DNA from: Oasisia sp. SBJ-2009
Lineage: Eukaryota; Annelida; Polychaeta; Sabellida; Siboglinidae
Direction of reading: 5' to 3'
DNA length: 64,000 bases
NCBI GenBank assembly: GCA_964017155.1
Contig: OZ024861.1
Span: forward strand, 23,450,213-23,514,212
Of the stretch, positions 44,600-57,047 are shown in pieces; the stretch's first letter is position 1, and every line of letters begins with the position of its first letter. The position numbers and the translations under genes are program-made. A model generated the notes under the pieces. It was not told where the DNA came from. It worked only from the letters and a program-made list of their open reading frames with translations, and searched no databases.

Positions 44600-45117
44600 T
44601 AGCTGTCTGTGACATGACTGCAATGTTACACTCTGTTTGTGTTTGTAATATGACGGCACCATTACATTCTGCTGGTGTCTGTCTTATGACTGCACCATTA
44701 CATTCTGCTGGTGTCTGTAATATGACTGCACCATTACACTCTGCTGGTGTCTGTAATATGACTGCACCATTACACTCTGCTGGTGTCTGTAATATGACTG
44801 CACCATTACACTCTGCTGGTGTCTGTAACATGACTGCACCATTACACTCTGTTGGTGTCTGTAATATGACTGCACCATTACACTCTGCTGGTGTCTGTAA
44901 TATGACTGCACCATTACACTCTGCTGGTGTCTGTAACATGACTGCACCATTACACTCTGTTGGTGTCTGTAATATGACTGCACCATTACACTCTGTTGGT
45001 GTCTGTAATATGACTGCACCATTACACTCTGCTGGTGTCTGTAATATGACTGCACCATTACATTCTGCTGGTGTCTGTCATATGACTGCACCTTTACACT
45101 CTGCTGGTATCTGTCTG
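44600..45117 (-). repeat. 36-bp minisatellite 3' of gene E
   Basis: About 14 units of 36 bp (plus strand: CTGCTGGTGTCTGTAATATG, then ACTGCACCATTACACT). The unit length is a multiple of three, which makes long open frames on both strands; these are artefacts. The array starts about 47 nt past the gene E stop codon and is homologous to the array after gene F. Confidence 0.92.
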
Positions 45118-45163
45118 TAACACATCGCCAGGAGCAGTCGATCTGTTTTCCTGTTTAACGTCA

Positions 45164-46783
45164 TCAGTCATCGTCCACTATTGGCACAGCGTACACAGGC
45201 TCCACACTCTCATATGACGCCAGAGTCTCGTATGTGTTCTCACTGCCCCCTGGTGGTACTGTTGATGAAGTTGCGATGACAGTCGAAGCATCATTTGGCA
45301 TCGACGCAGTCGACGGATGCTGTCTGGAAATAATGCATATTTCTGTGAATGAAAATGTAGCATTTACCCACTTAAGAACCACAAACCAAAAGCTGTTGTC
45401 ATCAGCATACATTACAGTATTTGTTGTAAACTCATTGGCAGTGGCACTCTCTGATTGGAGCCTGATGCTTACCACTGGCTTTATATAGTTCTTTGTCAGA
45501 AAAAGTATATCTGGTTTACGTAAGTAAATAAGTTAAGTTTTACCTAGGGAAGTGAGTGGACATAGGAGGAGGTGGGAGAAGCAACTATTTCAGTTCTCAC
45601 CTGTCAAATAACACATGGTAAAAACACATTACCTTTGCCATTTGATTGCATTCAGTAAAATACATGTATAGAACATTGTTGACATTCTGGCACTGGGAGT
45701 GAACAAACAGGTGGAAGAAACTTTAAAAGACAGTTTTGTATTCCTGGGTGGGGAGACTCCAAAATTCACAAGAGAATAAATGCAGGGCAAATGTTTGGAG
45801 GAGAGTTGAAGGTGTGTTATGGGGCAGGCACGTATCATGTACATTAAGGGAAGGTGCTCAGTCATGTGTTTCCCAGACAGTCGACGGCACTAACAGAGAA
45901 ACTTGTGAAAATAACAGGGTAAGAAGAATTATGGGAATGAAGAAAACTGATCAACGAAGAATGGAAGAAATGAGGAGGTTGAAATGGAGGAAAGTCTTAA
46001 GAAGCGTGTTGGTATTGTTTTGTTTTCAGTCGTAATACTTTCTTTCACTTACTTCCGTCTTCGCTTGAGGACGAGAATCAGTGTGGTGACAAGGCTGATG
46101 ATGATGACTAGTAGCGCCCCCAAGCAGGCGGCCAGGATCAGAACTACAAACAAAGTGAATAATGACGATAACAAAAGTTGTTAGAATAATGGTACTAATT
46201 ATATTTTGACTATAGGATTATTAGAATTAGTATTATCTTCTCAATCAGAATAACTGCCAGAATTTGTTACATGTTTACACCTTTTCAAATGGGTCTAACA
46301 AATTAATGAAATTCTTTTCTGCAGACTTTTTAATAAATATTTTTTAATAAGTGTACACTGTTTCAAATGCTCATACATTGTTTTGGATACAGTCTAGATT
46401 AAATACTGCTAGGATATAATGTTGTATAGTATTTCCATTGCATGATAAAAAAAACTTAGCAGAACCATAGTTACCAAAAATAGCAATTTTGTAAGTACGG
46501 TGTCATCTATGTTAAACCTGTTTACAATGGATATCACCGAGACAGCACAATCAATCCAGTATAGACATGTAGTGGACAATGCCAACAACCCAGAGAGGTA
46601 GTAATTTTCTACTTTCAAAGGTCTCCATTGGACATACATGTTTTTGTTAAGGACAGCTGTTCACTGAGGAAGATTTCACTTTCATTTTTACTTTCAAATG
46701 TCTCCATTGCATACACATGTTTTTGTTAATGACAGATGTCCAGCATTCACTATAAAACATTCACTGTAGTGTGCCAGGATGAC

Positions 46784-46849
<66 letters not shown>

Positions 46850-47018
46850 CAGCAAATATATGGACATTATTTACCCAGGTTGATCTTAGTCGTAGTCTTG
46901 TTATCTCCCATGGCACCTGGTGATTTGGTTGAGTTATCACGACTGACACTTGATGTAGTATCCTCAGTGGGTTTAGTTGAGGATTTTGGTGGTGCTGTAG
47001 TTGTAGCAGTCATAGTAG

Positions 47019-47055
<37 letters not shown>

Positions 47056-48591
47056 ACAGTAAGCATTTGGCTGTGTTGTCATATCTGCTAAACCACACTG
47101 GCTTTTCATTCCTGAAACAGAAACATACATTTTATACATTTATTGCAGTAATGTCACATTAAATTTTATTTGTTTTCTGAAAGCACTAAATTGAAGGAAA
47201 GTAAGTGATACAAGTTGGAAGACTGTACAGTACTCACCAAAATAATGTTCATGTTCAGAATGAAACAGTGACAATGATTGCATAGTTAATTTGTTCCACA
47301 AACTGTTTATCATAAAGAATTCGTTATTCTTTCTAAGTACTTCACAATCAATTTACCTTTCATCTTAAAAAGAATAACAATATAATTTTCTTTGTGAAAA
47401 ATAGTTTTCAAACCATTCAGTGTAATTTTTTAATATGAATATTAAGAAAGTTAAGTATTTGAAGTACGTACAATAACAGGTGCACAGACACAGTGACATG
47501 TTTACAAACCTCCAATCATGTTAATCCTGACAGAGCTGTTGGTGGAACTTCCAGGTTGGGCCTCAAAAGCAACCAGAAAGTGTCCACTGCTTGGAACTTT
47601 ATACGCATAGTCTTTTAGTACTTTCCCACAGCAGAATTCTACTCTTACGCATCCCTTCTCGTAGAACTTGAGTTTCCATGGACAATTGTCTGTGTCACAT
47701 TGAAACTGTTTCACGGTAACAGAGACGTATTTGTCTGACGTTTTCTGCACGGAGCAGACACACTTGGAGTGTTGTTGAGCCTCTGTGTTGGAGGACACAA
47801 GAGCCAGTAGGGTGCCAGTCGTTGTATTTGTACTGCACATTTCCGCAAGTGTGTAGACCTCTACAAGATAAACAAACACTGCTGTTTAAAGAGACTTAGA
47901 CAGCATATTTATTAATAATGAAATGTTATCACAGGCTTACACATATTCCAGGATCAACATACTTTTCATATGAAACTTGTTTTCATGACCGTGATGCCTG
48001 TTGCCAACAGTTATGAAATTCTAAGCTTTCTCAGTAAATATAATGAAAACAGGTAGTGGTGCCCTCTGGTGAATGGATAATCACTTAATTTGTTAGCTGT
48101 TTTTCTTTCTCCCTGTCTCCCTGTCTTCCTCTCTCTCTCTCTTCCTCTCACTCCCTACCTCTCTATTTCTCCCTCTCTGATATGTAAAAATCATCAGACG
48201 AGTAGAAAACACATAAAAATGTTAAATGTTCTAAGGACACAAATGGACCTAGAAAGAGGCAAGTAAAACTCAACACCTGGGAGGATGTACTACCAGATAA
48301 ACACTTATAGTTAGCATATTAACATAGTACACTGTATATAGATTCATTCATTATATATCCAACATCATTGGATGTTTTAGTATGTAACTGTTCATAACCA
48401 CTATGTAAGCCAACACAATGGGAAGTCATGTCTTCTGGTATCAAGTGTCATGTGTTTAACTGCCTGTGACCGAGTGTGTGACCTAATATCCTCATAAGGC
48501 ACCACACCCAGCCGGGGTATGCCAACTTACCCTCTCCACCTGAGCTTGCTACAGCCACTGCACAGAGAAACATCACCAGTAACACAGCCAT
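45164..48591 (-). CDS. Gene E: CUB-like membrane receptor, truncated Tyr-rich tail
   Basis: Five exons: 48591-48531, 47860-47510, 47111-46875, 46143-46053 and 45323-45164 (900 nt, 299 aa). Residues 1-20 are the signal peptide, almost identical to gene D. Residues 21-137 are the CUB-like domain (351-nt exon, the same length as in D). Residues 138-216 are a Thr-rich stalk opening GMKSQCG, shorter than in D. Residues 217-246 are the transmembrane helix ending LKRRRK. Residues 247-299 are a tail with YETL (278), YESV (284) and YAVP (291). The tail matches gene F, not D. Compared with F, about 14 nt are missing just before the end, which brings in a TGA and removes the YMTI motif and the last ~30 residues; the ancestral stop can still be seen downstream in the first 36-bp repeat unit. 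The CUB-exon donor is GTTTGT, weaker than GTATGT in D. A LINE fragment (about 45.65-46.01 kb) sits in the intron between transmembrane exon and tail. Confidence 0.85.
45650..46013 (+). mobile_element. LINE (non-LTR retrotransposon) reverse-transcriptase C-terminal fragment
   Basis: Frame-broken plus-strand coding sequence gives LGVNKQVEETLKDSF, NVWRRVEGVLWGRH and VRRIMGMKKTDQRRMEEMR. These match the familiar C-terminal region after the RT domain of RTE/CR1-like elements. It is interrupted by stops and a frameshift, so it is dead. Its right end meets DNA homologous to gene D at about 46016, which marks an insertion in the last intron of gene E after the D/E duplication, or a deletion in D. Confidence 0.6.
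46787..46848. repeat. AT microsatellite
   Basis: A (TA)n tract about 27 bp from the stalk-exon donor of gene E; it is absent at the matching place in gene D. Confidence 0.93.
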
Positions 48592-50009
48592 CGTCTGTAA
48601 ATGGCCTTCTGTCCTCGACTAATTTCCAGTTATTTCATGTCCAAGTACAGATTGAAGTGTCCCTCTACACAGTCTCATCTGCAGCTGGTTCAGAGTCCGT
48701 GTTGTTGTCCAGGTGTTGTACCACTGTTATTCCTGACAGATCTCTGGGTCGTGTGTCATCCAGCCTGTCTTCTCTAAAGCTTATGTCGTCTTCAAGAGTC
48801 ACACTGACACACACACAAACGAATTACTGCCAGATGCCATGACTTCATTCATTGGATCACAATAAGTAAACCACAAAAGCATCCAGCCACCACCACATTA
48901 AGGGTAACACTACAGAGTACTTTGTCAAAGTGGCCCATATTGCACTTCCTCATTCAAGCCATGAATCACTGTCACGCTTGTAAACTGTTGTGTGTTACTG
49001 ACATATGAAACCATAGGTCTATTGTCATATATAACATGCAGTAAACCACAAGTATTGTACCAAAAACAGGCAGGAAAATACCACTGATGTTTGAGATAAA
49101 AGCTTGCACATTTTATGTCACATATGAATGCACACATGCATACACATAATGTTCGGTTGTGGCACCACCTGGTGAATGTTGAATGAATTAAAACAGCCTT
49201 GCCAGTTGTTTCTTAGCCTTGATTTAACTCAGACTCATATTAAACACACTTTATTAAACACACTTGCCAAAGACTGTGTGATATTATATTAATATATACA
49301 TTTTGTTATGATATTTAAATCTTCCTTATTTTCTTACACTACCAGTGATTTCTTCTCTGCTGACCCCCGTGCAAGAACATACTGTTTTTTATTTGTCATT
49401 TATGTCAGTCAGTGACATCACCAAGGTGTTGACACCAACATGTACTCAAAGAACTCAAAGAAGTTATGCTAGGTTTGACACTAGGTGGCTCCACTCATTC
49501 TTGTATCGTTTTATTAACTTTTAAGACAGTGTCTGACATTTGCATTGTGTACAGCAGTTCGCAACATTATTCCTGTTTTTATAATAATTGAGTAACGTGT
49601 ATCTAGTGATCCAGTTGAGTATTCTGTATCAAATGAGCCACTAATCCAGAGAATAAAAAATAAATAAAAAAGTGTTACAGATGTTTTGTGTGGTTTAGGA
49701 GGCACTGGTCAGCTGTATAACCTTGGTGAAAAGCATCTGAAAGTCACAAAATATACTCATCCATAATTGAAGTAATTGATTTATTTCCCACTTTTATAAC
49801 AAATTACACCCAGTGATAAACGATTCCCATGTACATGTATAGAAGGTATACAATAAATTCATCCAAATATTTTGTATCATCACATTTCTATGTAGTGTTC
49901 AATGATTTCTGTCCCATGATAATAAAATATGCAAAACTAAACTAAGTTCTATATTTAATCATCAAATATTACATTAAGTTATGCTGTGTTATTGACTGTA
50001 ACAAGACTG
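48592..50009. other. E-F intergenic region
   Basis: 5' flank of gene E (homologous to that of D for about 220 bp), then unique AT-rich DNA up to the 36-bp array of gene F. No other gene is seen. Confidence 0.5.
48905..49120. repeat. E-upstream copy of a duplicated flank
   Basis: Partner of 43690-43920. It lies only about 320 bp upstream of the gene E start, against about 1.9 kb in gene D. Confidence 0.6.
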
Positions 50010-51517
50010 CACCTATACATGATGTCTGTAAGTGTAACATGATTGCCCCGTTACACTCTGTTGGTGACTGTAACATGATTGCCCTGTTACATTCTGTTGG
50101 TGACTGTAACATGATTGTCCCGTTACACTCTGTTGGTGTTTGTAACATGATTGTCCCGTTACACTCTGTTGGTGACTGTAACATGATTGCCCTGTTACAT
50201 TCTGTTGGTGACTGTAACATGATTGTCCCGTTACACTCTGTTGGTGTCTGTAACATGATTGTCCCGTTACACTCTGTTGGTGACTGTAACATGATTGCCC
50301 TGTTACATTCTGTTGGTGACTGTAACATGATTGTCCCGTTACACTCTGTTGGTGACTGTAACATGATTGCCCTGTTACATTCTGTTGGTGACTGTAACAT
50401 GATTGTCCCGTTACACTCTGTTGGTGACTGTAACATGATTGCCCTGTTACATTCTGTTGGTGACTGTAACATGATTGCCCCGTTACTCTCTGTTGGTGAC
50501 TGTAACATGATTGTCCCGTTACACTCTGTTGGTGACTGTAACATGATTGCCCTGTTACATTCTGTTGGTGACTGTAACATGATTGCCCCGTTACACTCTG
50601 TTGGTGACTGTAACATGATTGCCCCGTTACACTCTGTTGGTGACTGTAACATGATTGCCCTGTTACATTCTGTTGGTGACTGTAACATGATTGTCCTGTT
50701 ACACTCTGTTGGTGACTGTAACATGATTGCCCTGTTACATTCTGTTGGTGACTGTAACATGATTGCCCTGTTACACTCTGTTGGTGACTGTAACATGATT
50801 GTCCCGTTACACTCTGTTGGTGACTGTAACATGACTGCCCCGTTACACTCTGTTGGTGACTGTAACATGATTGTCCCGTTACACTCTGTTGGTGACTGTA
50901 ACATGATTGCCCCGTTACTCTCTGTTGGTGACTGTAACATGATTGTCCCGTTACACTCTGTTGGTGACTGTAACATGATTGCCCCGTTACTCTCTGTTGG
51001 TGACTGTAACATGATTGTCCCGTTACACTCTGTTGGTGACTGTAACATGATTGTCCCGTTACACTCTGTTGGTGACTGTAACATGATTGCCCTGTTACTC
51101 TCTGTTGGTGACTGTAACATGATTGCCCTGTTACACTCTGTTGGTGTCTGTAACATGATTGTCCCGTTACACTCTGTTGGTGACTGTAACATGATTGCCC
51201 CGTTACACTCTGTTGGTGTCTGTAACATGATTGTCCCGTTACACTCTGTTGGTGACTGTAACATGATTGCCCCGTTACACTCTGTTGGTGACTGTAACAT
51301 GATTGCCCCGTTACACTCTGTTGGTGACTGTAACATGATTGTCCCGTTACACTCTGTTGGTGACTGTAACATGATTGCCCCGTTACAGTCTGTTGGTCAC
51401 TGTAACATGATTGCCCCGTTACACTCTGTTGGTGACTGTAACATGATTGTCCCGTTACACTCTGTTGGTGACTGTAACATGATTGTCCCGTTACACTCTG
51501 TTGGTGTCGATCTGTAA
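50010..51517 (-). repeat. 36-bp minisatellite overlapping the end of gene F
   Basis: About 41 units of 36 bp (plus strand: TGTTGGTGACTGTAACATGA, then TTGCCCCGTTACACTC). The gene F stop codon at 51491-51493 is inside the first unit. Both long open frames through the array (492 aa and 467 aa) are products of the 36-bp period. A minus-strand AATAAA at 49785-49780 just past the array could place the whole array in the 3' UTR. Confidence 0.93.
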
Positions 51518-54500
51518 CGCATCATCGTGAACCACCTTGGACTTAGAACCGTTTTCCTGTTTAACATCATCAATCGTCATATAACCGTCGCCATCACTTA
51601 TTGGTACAATGTACACTGGGTCCACAGTCTCATACGCAGCGGAATCGTCGGTTGCCTTTGGCTCCAGAGCCTCGTATGTGTTCTCAGTGCCCCCTGGTGG
51701 CAATGTTGAAGTTGCGATGACCGTCGAAATGTCATTTGGCGTCGATGCAGTGGACTGACACTTTCTGGAATTAGTAAATATTTCTGTTAATGAATATGCA
51801 GCTTATACACACATAAGTGCAAACAAACAGTTGTTATCAACGTTATCATATTTTTATCTTAAACTCTGTGACTGTGGCGACCCCTGGCTGCAGTTTCCTC
51901 TCCACTCAACTCATCTTTTTATTTTCATTAGCCAGTAATAGTGTCTGGCATATGTTAGTAAATAACCTATGTTTTACACAAGGAAGTGAATGAGTGGACT
52001 TGGGCACCTGGGAGAAGATTCAATCACGCTGTCCTAAAGTAAGCAGTTTGTTTCTGCTTGACTGAGTTATCACAGACAGCTTGCTGACGTTATATCACAA
52101 AATAGATTGTAGTATTTAAGATTTGTATACCACATTATCAAAATTAGAACAAGACAGGCACAATTCACACCACAAGAAAGAAAAAGTTAGAACATGTAGT
52201 AGCAACTGGCAAGATAGAAAGAAAATGACCAAGAGGGCACCCGCAAATAAAGTAATTGATAGTCTGTCAACATGGTATGGAGTGAATGCATAGAACTACT
52301 AATAAAATAAAATAATTGATAGTCTGTCAACATGGTATGGAGTGAATGCATAGAACTACTAAGAACAATGATTGATGGTGTGGTTTGGAGGGCTGTGATC
52401 ACTGATGCTGGGAACCAAAACACGCCTAGAAGAAGAAGGTTACCTGTTCATCTTTAAGTTTAACATCTGCAGATTCCCTTTAGTTGCTTATCGTTAATTT
52501 ACTAAAAAATCAGAGTTCAGATTGTATCACTCATACAAACAGATTACCTTTTGTAGAGCCAGACGAGGATTCCTCCGATTATTCCTCCAACTATGACAAC
52601 TGCAGCAACTACAACGACTGTAGCAACTATAATCTCTGTAGTTAGTATATCGCCTGTAGTTCCACCTGCAAAGTAATCACAATGAAAGGGCATGTAGCAA
52701 ATATACAAAACATTGCAATTGTCATTATGTCATCATCAAGGCAAGGCATCATTGTCATCTGTGATTAGTAAAACATGGGGCAGACACAATTATTGTCTTG
52801 TCTATTATTGAACATGTTAAAAACTTATGGTTTCCATAATGGAGGAAGCAAGGTGGCTGCCCCAGTCAGTAAATGACATTTCACAATAACTTAAAAAGTT
52901 CAGTCCTTGACTTATACCATATGTCATGTTAGATCATATTCTTTGTATTATAACTGACTGATAGTTTACCCGGAATTATTACAAAAGTTAATCTATAAAC
53001 CTCAACAACAGAATGTAGCAATGAGAAATATATGAAGATCAAGTTGATAAACCATTAAACCTTTGTGTGTTGCCTTACTGAACTAGTGGTCAATATCATA
53101 GTTCATGTGAATTCTTAAATAATGTTTCCAGTCATTTTCTATCTTCAAAACAATATACAACAATAATTTTCATATAAGGTACTTTTTAGTAATGTCTTTT
53201 TATATTTCTTTTCAATCAGTTGTGATTGTACAGTATTTATGTAAAACAAGGCTCTGTTAAATTGTCCCAGTGAGTAATATACTTCACTTCCAATACAGGT
53301 TTTCTGGGAAACATATTTACACTGACACAGTGTCTATTAGGTGCAGTGAACTACATCAGTGTACGTGACAGGGACTCTGTGTACCTGTCTGTCCGGCCAG
53401 TGACTTGTCAGTCCCGTCCGTTGACGTCTGTCCTCCTGTAGTTGGTGGTTGTAGTGGTGATGTTGTTGTTCTAGATGGAGGTGGTGTTCTTGTTGTTGTT
53501 TGTGGTGTTGCAGTAGATGTTGTTGTCACACAAATCTTGCCAACATACGTTGGGATTTCTGCCAATCCACACTCAATTGTAATGTCTGAAACATACACAT
53601 TGCAACATTCTGTCATAAAATGTACATTAATGTGTTTGCTGTGTTAAACAAACCTATTACAAAGAAAATGTTTCTATTTTCTATCAGACATGCTAGAAAG
53701 AATCTTTTCATTGAACAAACCAATCATGATCAAAATGAGATGGAATAATAAATTATGTAGTCTGCAAATTTGAATTTTTTAAACAATTAAGTAGTTGTGC
53801 ATAATATCAATCAGAGTAGCCCAAATAATGACATGTGACCTGTGGCCTTTTCCAGTTCTGTGTGTAGTCCCACCAACAGCTTGTCCAATTCAAGTTGTAC
53901 TATTTTATATAAATGTTTTATTATACATTACATGTGTTGTTGTTGATGATAATGTTGTGTTGCTGTAGTAGTTGTTGATAGTTGTCTACCTACTCACCAC
54001 CAATGAGTGTAATTGTCACTGCTTTCAAGAAGTAGGAGGCGGAAATAACTTGTGCATTCTTATGCATAACCATCACTTTCGCGGAACTTGGAATGCGATA
54101 TGTAAAGTCGTTTTGCTTTGGTCCGCAGCAAATTTCTTTTGTCAGACATCCGTTGTCATAGAACGCCAGTTTCCAAGGGCATGTGATAGTGTTGCATTGG
54201 AAATTGTTCGCACTAACAGAGACCCATTTGGATGACATTCTCGTTGTGACGCAGACACAGGTAGACTGTCTCTGGATGACAGCGCCACTGGCCTGGAGGA
54301 TGTGGGCACTAGTGGCACTGGTCATCTTCTTGCACATCTCTAGTACTTTGTATCTTTCTGGAATAAAAACAAAGCTGCTGTTAAGTGTGAAGTAGTTAGT
54401 TGTTACCACAGATTGTCCTATTTTAAAGAGATAAATAAACTTGTATAATTTTTTATTGATGATTGATCATCACTTGAAAATATTTCAGTTGGTAAAATTG

Positions 54501-55059
54501 TATTGTTGAAGATTTTATATGTTGGCATTTAGTACATAGGAATACTGTTACTTGTTTGCAAGACATCTGAATCTGAATGGGGTAAGCCATAAGGAGCCAG
54601 TATTGGCTGTTACATACTACAGTGTATGCAGGCAGTTGACTGTACTGACATCTCGGAGCTGAAAGAGTAGTGGCCAATAGACGGGTCGTTGTCCTCTTGC
54701 TGTGTGCAGTAGGCAGTTATATATAGTGTACATGACATTAACTATTGTGGAGCATTGTGATCACATGTGGTGCGTCGCAGCTGTGGCGCATCGCAGCTGT
54801 GTTGCATGGCAGCTGTGGCGCGTCGCAGCTGTGGCGCGTCGCAGCTGTGGCGCGTCGTAGCTGTGGTGCGTCGCAGCTGTAGGTAGTGGTTTGTAACTAC
54901 GATGGTGCATTGCAACTAAACAACAGACGTATGTGACCAGGCCTTCACCTTGCTACAGTAACTTATATTACACTTACCTATTTGTCCATAAGAGAGGTTC
55001 AGGCAAACCAAGAGACATAATACAACTCGTATATATGTCCAGTGGACCCTCATGATCAT
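51491..55059 (-). CDS. Gene F: CUB-like membrane receptor with multi-Tyr tail
   Basis: Five exons: 55059-54978, 54357-53998, 53585-53385, 52665-52548 and 51764-51491 (1035 nt, 344 aa). The start is MIMRVHW at 55059. The third-codon ATG at 55053 aligns with the start of gene G and could be used instead. Residues 1-27 are the signal peptide. Residues 28-147 are the CUB-like domain (CVCVTT, CPWKLAFYDNGC, EICCGP), diverged from D and E. Residues 148-214 are a Thr/Pro-rich stalk opening DITIECG. Residues 215-253 are the transmembrane exon (VVVVAAVVIVGGIIGG) ending WLYKR. Residues 254-344 are the tail with YEAL (284), YETV (298), YIVP (305) and YMTI (315). The last codons and the TAA stop lie inside the first unit of the 36-bp minisatellite. 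Junction phases are 1,1,1,2. A TATA-like box lies 76 nt upstream of the start. Intron 1 holds a 16-bp minisatellite, and the last intron holds a 60-bp tandem duplication. Confidence 0.85.
52244..52363. repeat. 60-bp direct tandem duplication
   Basis: Two almost identical copies, 60 bp apart, of a block containing AATTGATAGTCTGTCAACAT. They lie in the last intron of gene F. Confidence 0.88.
54760..54890 (-). repeat. 16-bp GC-rich minisatellite in intron 1 of gene F
   Basis: About eight units of CTGTGGCGCGTCGCAG with small changes. It is CpG-rich against an AT-rich background and lies between the signal-peptide exon and the CUB-like exon. Confidence 0.85.
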
Positions 55060-55110
55060 GTCATGCACTGACCAATTCTGTGACATCACTGCAGTGGACA
55101 CCACAGTGAC
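55054..55110 (-). promoter_or_regulatory. Promoter-proximal block of F shared with G
   Basis: A 33-nt core (CACTGCAGTGATGTCA plus ATTGGTCAGTGCA) differs at two positions from the one just upstream of gene G. It contains the palindrome CACTGCAGTG and TGATGTCA, one base from a CRE site. The short out-of-frame ATG ACA TGA just before the start could act as a minimal uORF. Confidence 0.5.
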
Positions 55111-55134
55111 CAAACTGATCTTGTTTACAAGGAG

Positions 55135-55142
55135 TATTTATA
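55135..55142 (-). promoter_or_regulatory. TATA-like box of gene F
   Basis: TATAAATA on the minus strand, 76 nt before the proposed start codon. That leaves room for a transcription start about 30 nt downstream and a short 5' leader. Confidence 0.5.
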
Positions 55143-57047
55143 AGTTGAGGGGTCACACCCATGCCTGACCCAGATTGACCAAACAACAATGACTTTTAAT
55201 GTGAAGCACTTTGATTGGCATTTAGTTACTTAAAAAGTGTTATATTAAGAAAGAGGTACAGCTTAGTTCTTATATTAAGATACAGAATTATTATTGTTAT
55301 TATTGCTACGTAATTGGGATCATTGGTGGTTACTGTCTCTGGTCTGGTACAACTGCAAGCAGACATGTCAGCATCTAAACCATTGCAATAAAAAGAATGG
55401 AAACAGCCAACTATTTAGTTGCTGTACTTTTCTGGCCAGACAACTAGAGAACGTGTATACTGCTCTGTACCACGGTCAGGGTTTAGCTGTGGCGTTTATC
55501 CATCAAAATACGGCTGCATCATTTGGGTGCCATGGCAGACAATGTGCAGCATTCACTTGTTTAAAATCAAAGTGATTGACCACTCTGGTGTTACATCTGT
55601 AGACTCCTCACAGCCTCTTATCACGATTGTGTGCATTTGCATTTAGACATTTGTAGGAGGGAGGAATTAATCTCACAGCCATTGAAGTGACCTCCCCGTG
55701 TCTGCTTGACCACTGTCCTGCCCTGATGCAGCCACTGGTCAAGTCTTTGTACCTCACAGTGTCTCAAACTGACCAATGTCCATTGGGTAAAAACTGGGTG
55801 TTCAGCCAACCGGAACTAACCACCCAGGGTGTCAGTAAACAACAGTGTGTAGGTTCAGGCATGTGCTGATTTGGCTTTAAATGCCCTCACACTAAATATC
55901 TCATATTTGCATGGGTTTATTTTGTTAAAAAATAAATAAAGTTACAAAAAAATTGCATTTGGATCACTCACTAGATTTTTCTTGCAAAAGATACTAAAAG
56001 AGTGGAAAAGATTATCTACTGGTCATTGTTGAATAAACATACACATTTTTTTTTAAAACTTATCACATTGTGAATTTTCTAAAAATTAAGGCATCACTTT
56101 TCTACCAAAGATCATAGGTAGAGCCGTTGGAAGAAAGGTTTTGCTTGTGAGTTGCAATCCATCTAGGAAGATAATATGACATATCCCTCACATATAAACC
56201 CCCTCACGCATGTGTACATTTGTTTGTCTATGCATGCGTGCATGCTTGCATGCCTGCATGCATAATAATAATAGTTTAATTTCATTCTGGGCAGCCATGG
56301 AGATTGAAATGGGTACATAAAACATGCAAAGTATATTTGTTAAAAATAAATTGAAATAATATATAATTTAACCCATTAGCATAAATATAAATTATAATGT
56401 AGAGAATATACAATATGTATCTGTAAAATTAATTTAAATAATTTAAGATATTGAAAAATATTTTCTGTGATTAATTGACTAAACTTATTAACTTATAATA
56501 AATAGTTTAAAACATTAAAATAAATAGATCTAAAAAATAAGTTAAGGTAGTACAATATTTTACACATATCCATATGAGTATGAAACGCATGCGTGGTTGT
56601 GTGGCAGTTTGATTGGACCTAGATGTTGGCAGTATGAATCTGTTTATAATCGAGTGAGCTAGATATATCAGAAAGTCAAGACCCATACAGAGGGACCATT
56701 GTTGTTGAAACGTTTTCAATGTTCAACTGCCGACTGTGTGGAGTAATCTTGCTCAATCTTGTTGCGACATTTTTTTTCAAATATAATACAACTGCAAACC
56801 ATATAAAATAAAAATGTTTTATTAAAAGTGGTGAACTTATATAATGATAAATATTTAGTTCAGTTCTGTTTGTAATGTAACACTGGTAACAAATTAAATT
56901 TAAACGTTAGATAATATGTATTACATAGTTCACCAAGTCATCAAACAATGTAGTCTGTAGCAAATATTAACACAAACTAGCTTACAGAGCAACACACTGA
57001 GTTATATGGTCACATTTTCTGAGTTATATGGTCACATTCTTCTTCTT
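55143..57047. other. F-G intergenic region
   Basis: Unique AT-rich DNA. Short frames at 55.3-55.9 kb are not supported by any domain or splice pattern. A LINE fragment follows at 57048. Confidence 0.5.

Noticed and set aside
44521..45120. 199-aa repeat frame next to gene E
   Set aside because: Same reason as for the larger 36-bp array.
50039..51517. 492-aa and 467-aa open frames in the 36-bp array
   Set aside because: The 36-bp unit is a multiple of three and happens to lack stops in these frames. There is no start context, signal or domain; the array is downstream of or overlaps the end of gene F.
44600..51517. 36-bp direct repeats as a CRISPR array
   Set aside because: Units are contiguous with no unique spacers, and the context is animal nuclear DNA.
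55294..55869. Plus-strand frames of 60-93 aa upstream of gene F
   Set aside because: No domain, no splice-phase logic and no similarity to neighbouring modules.
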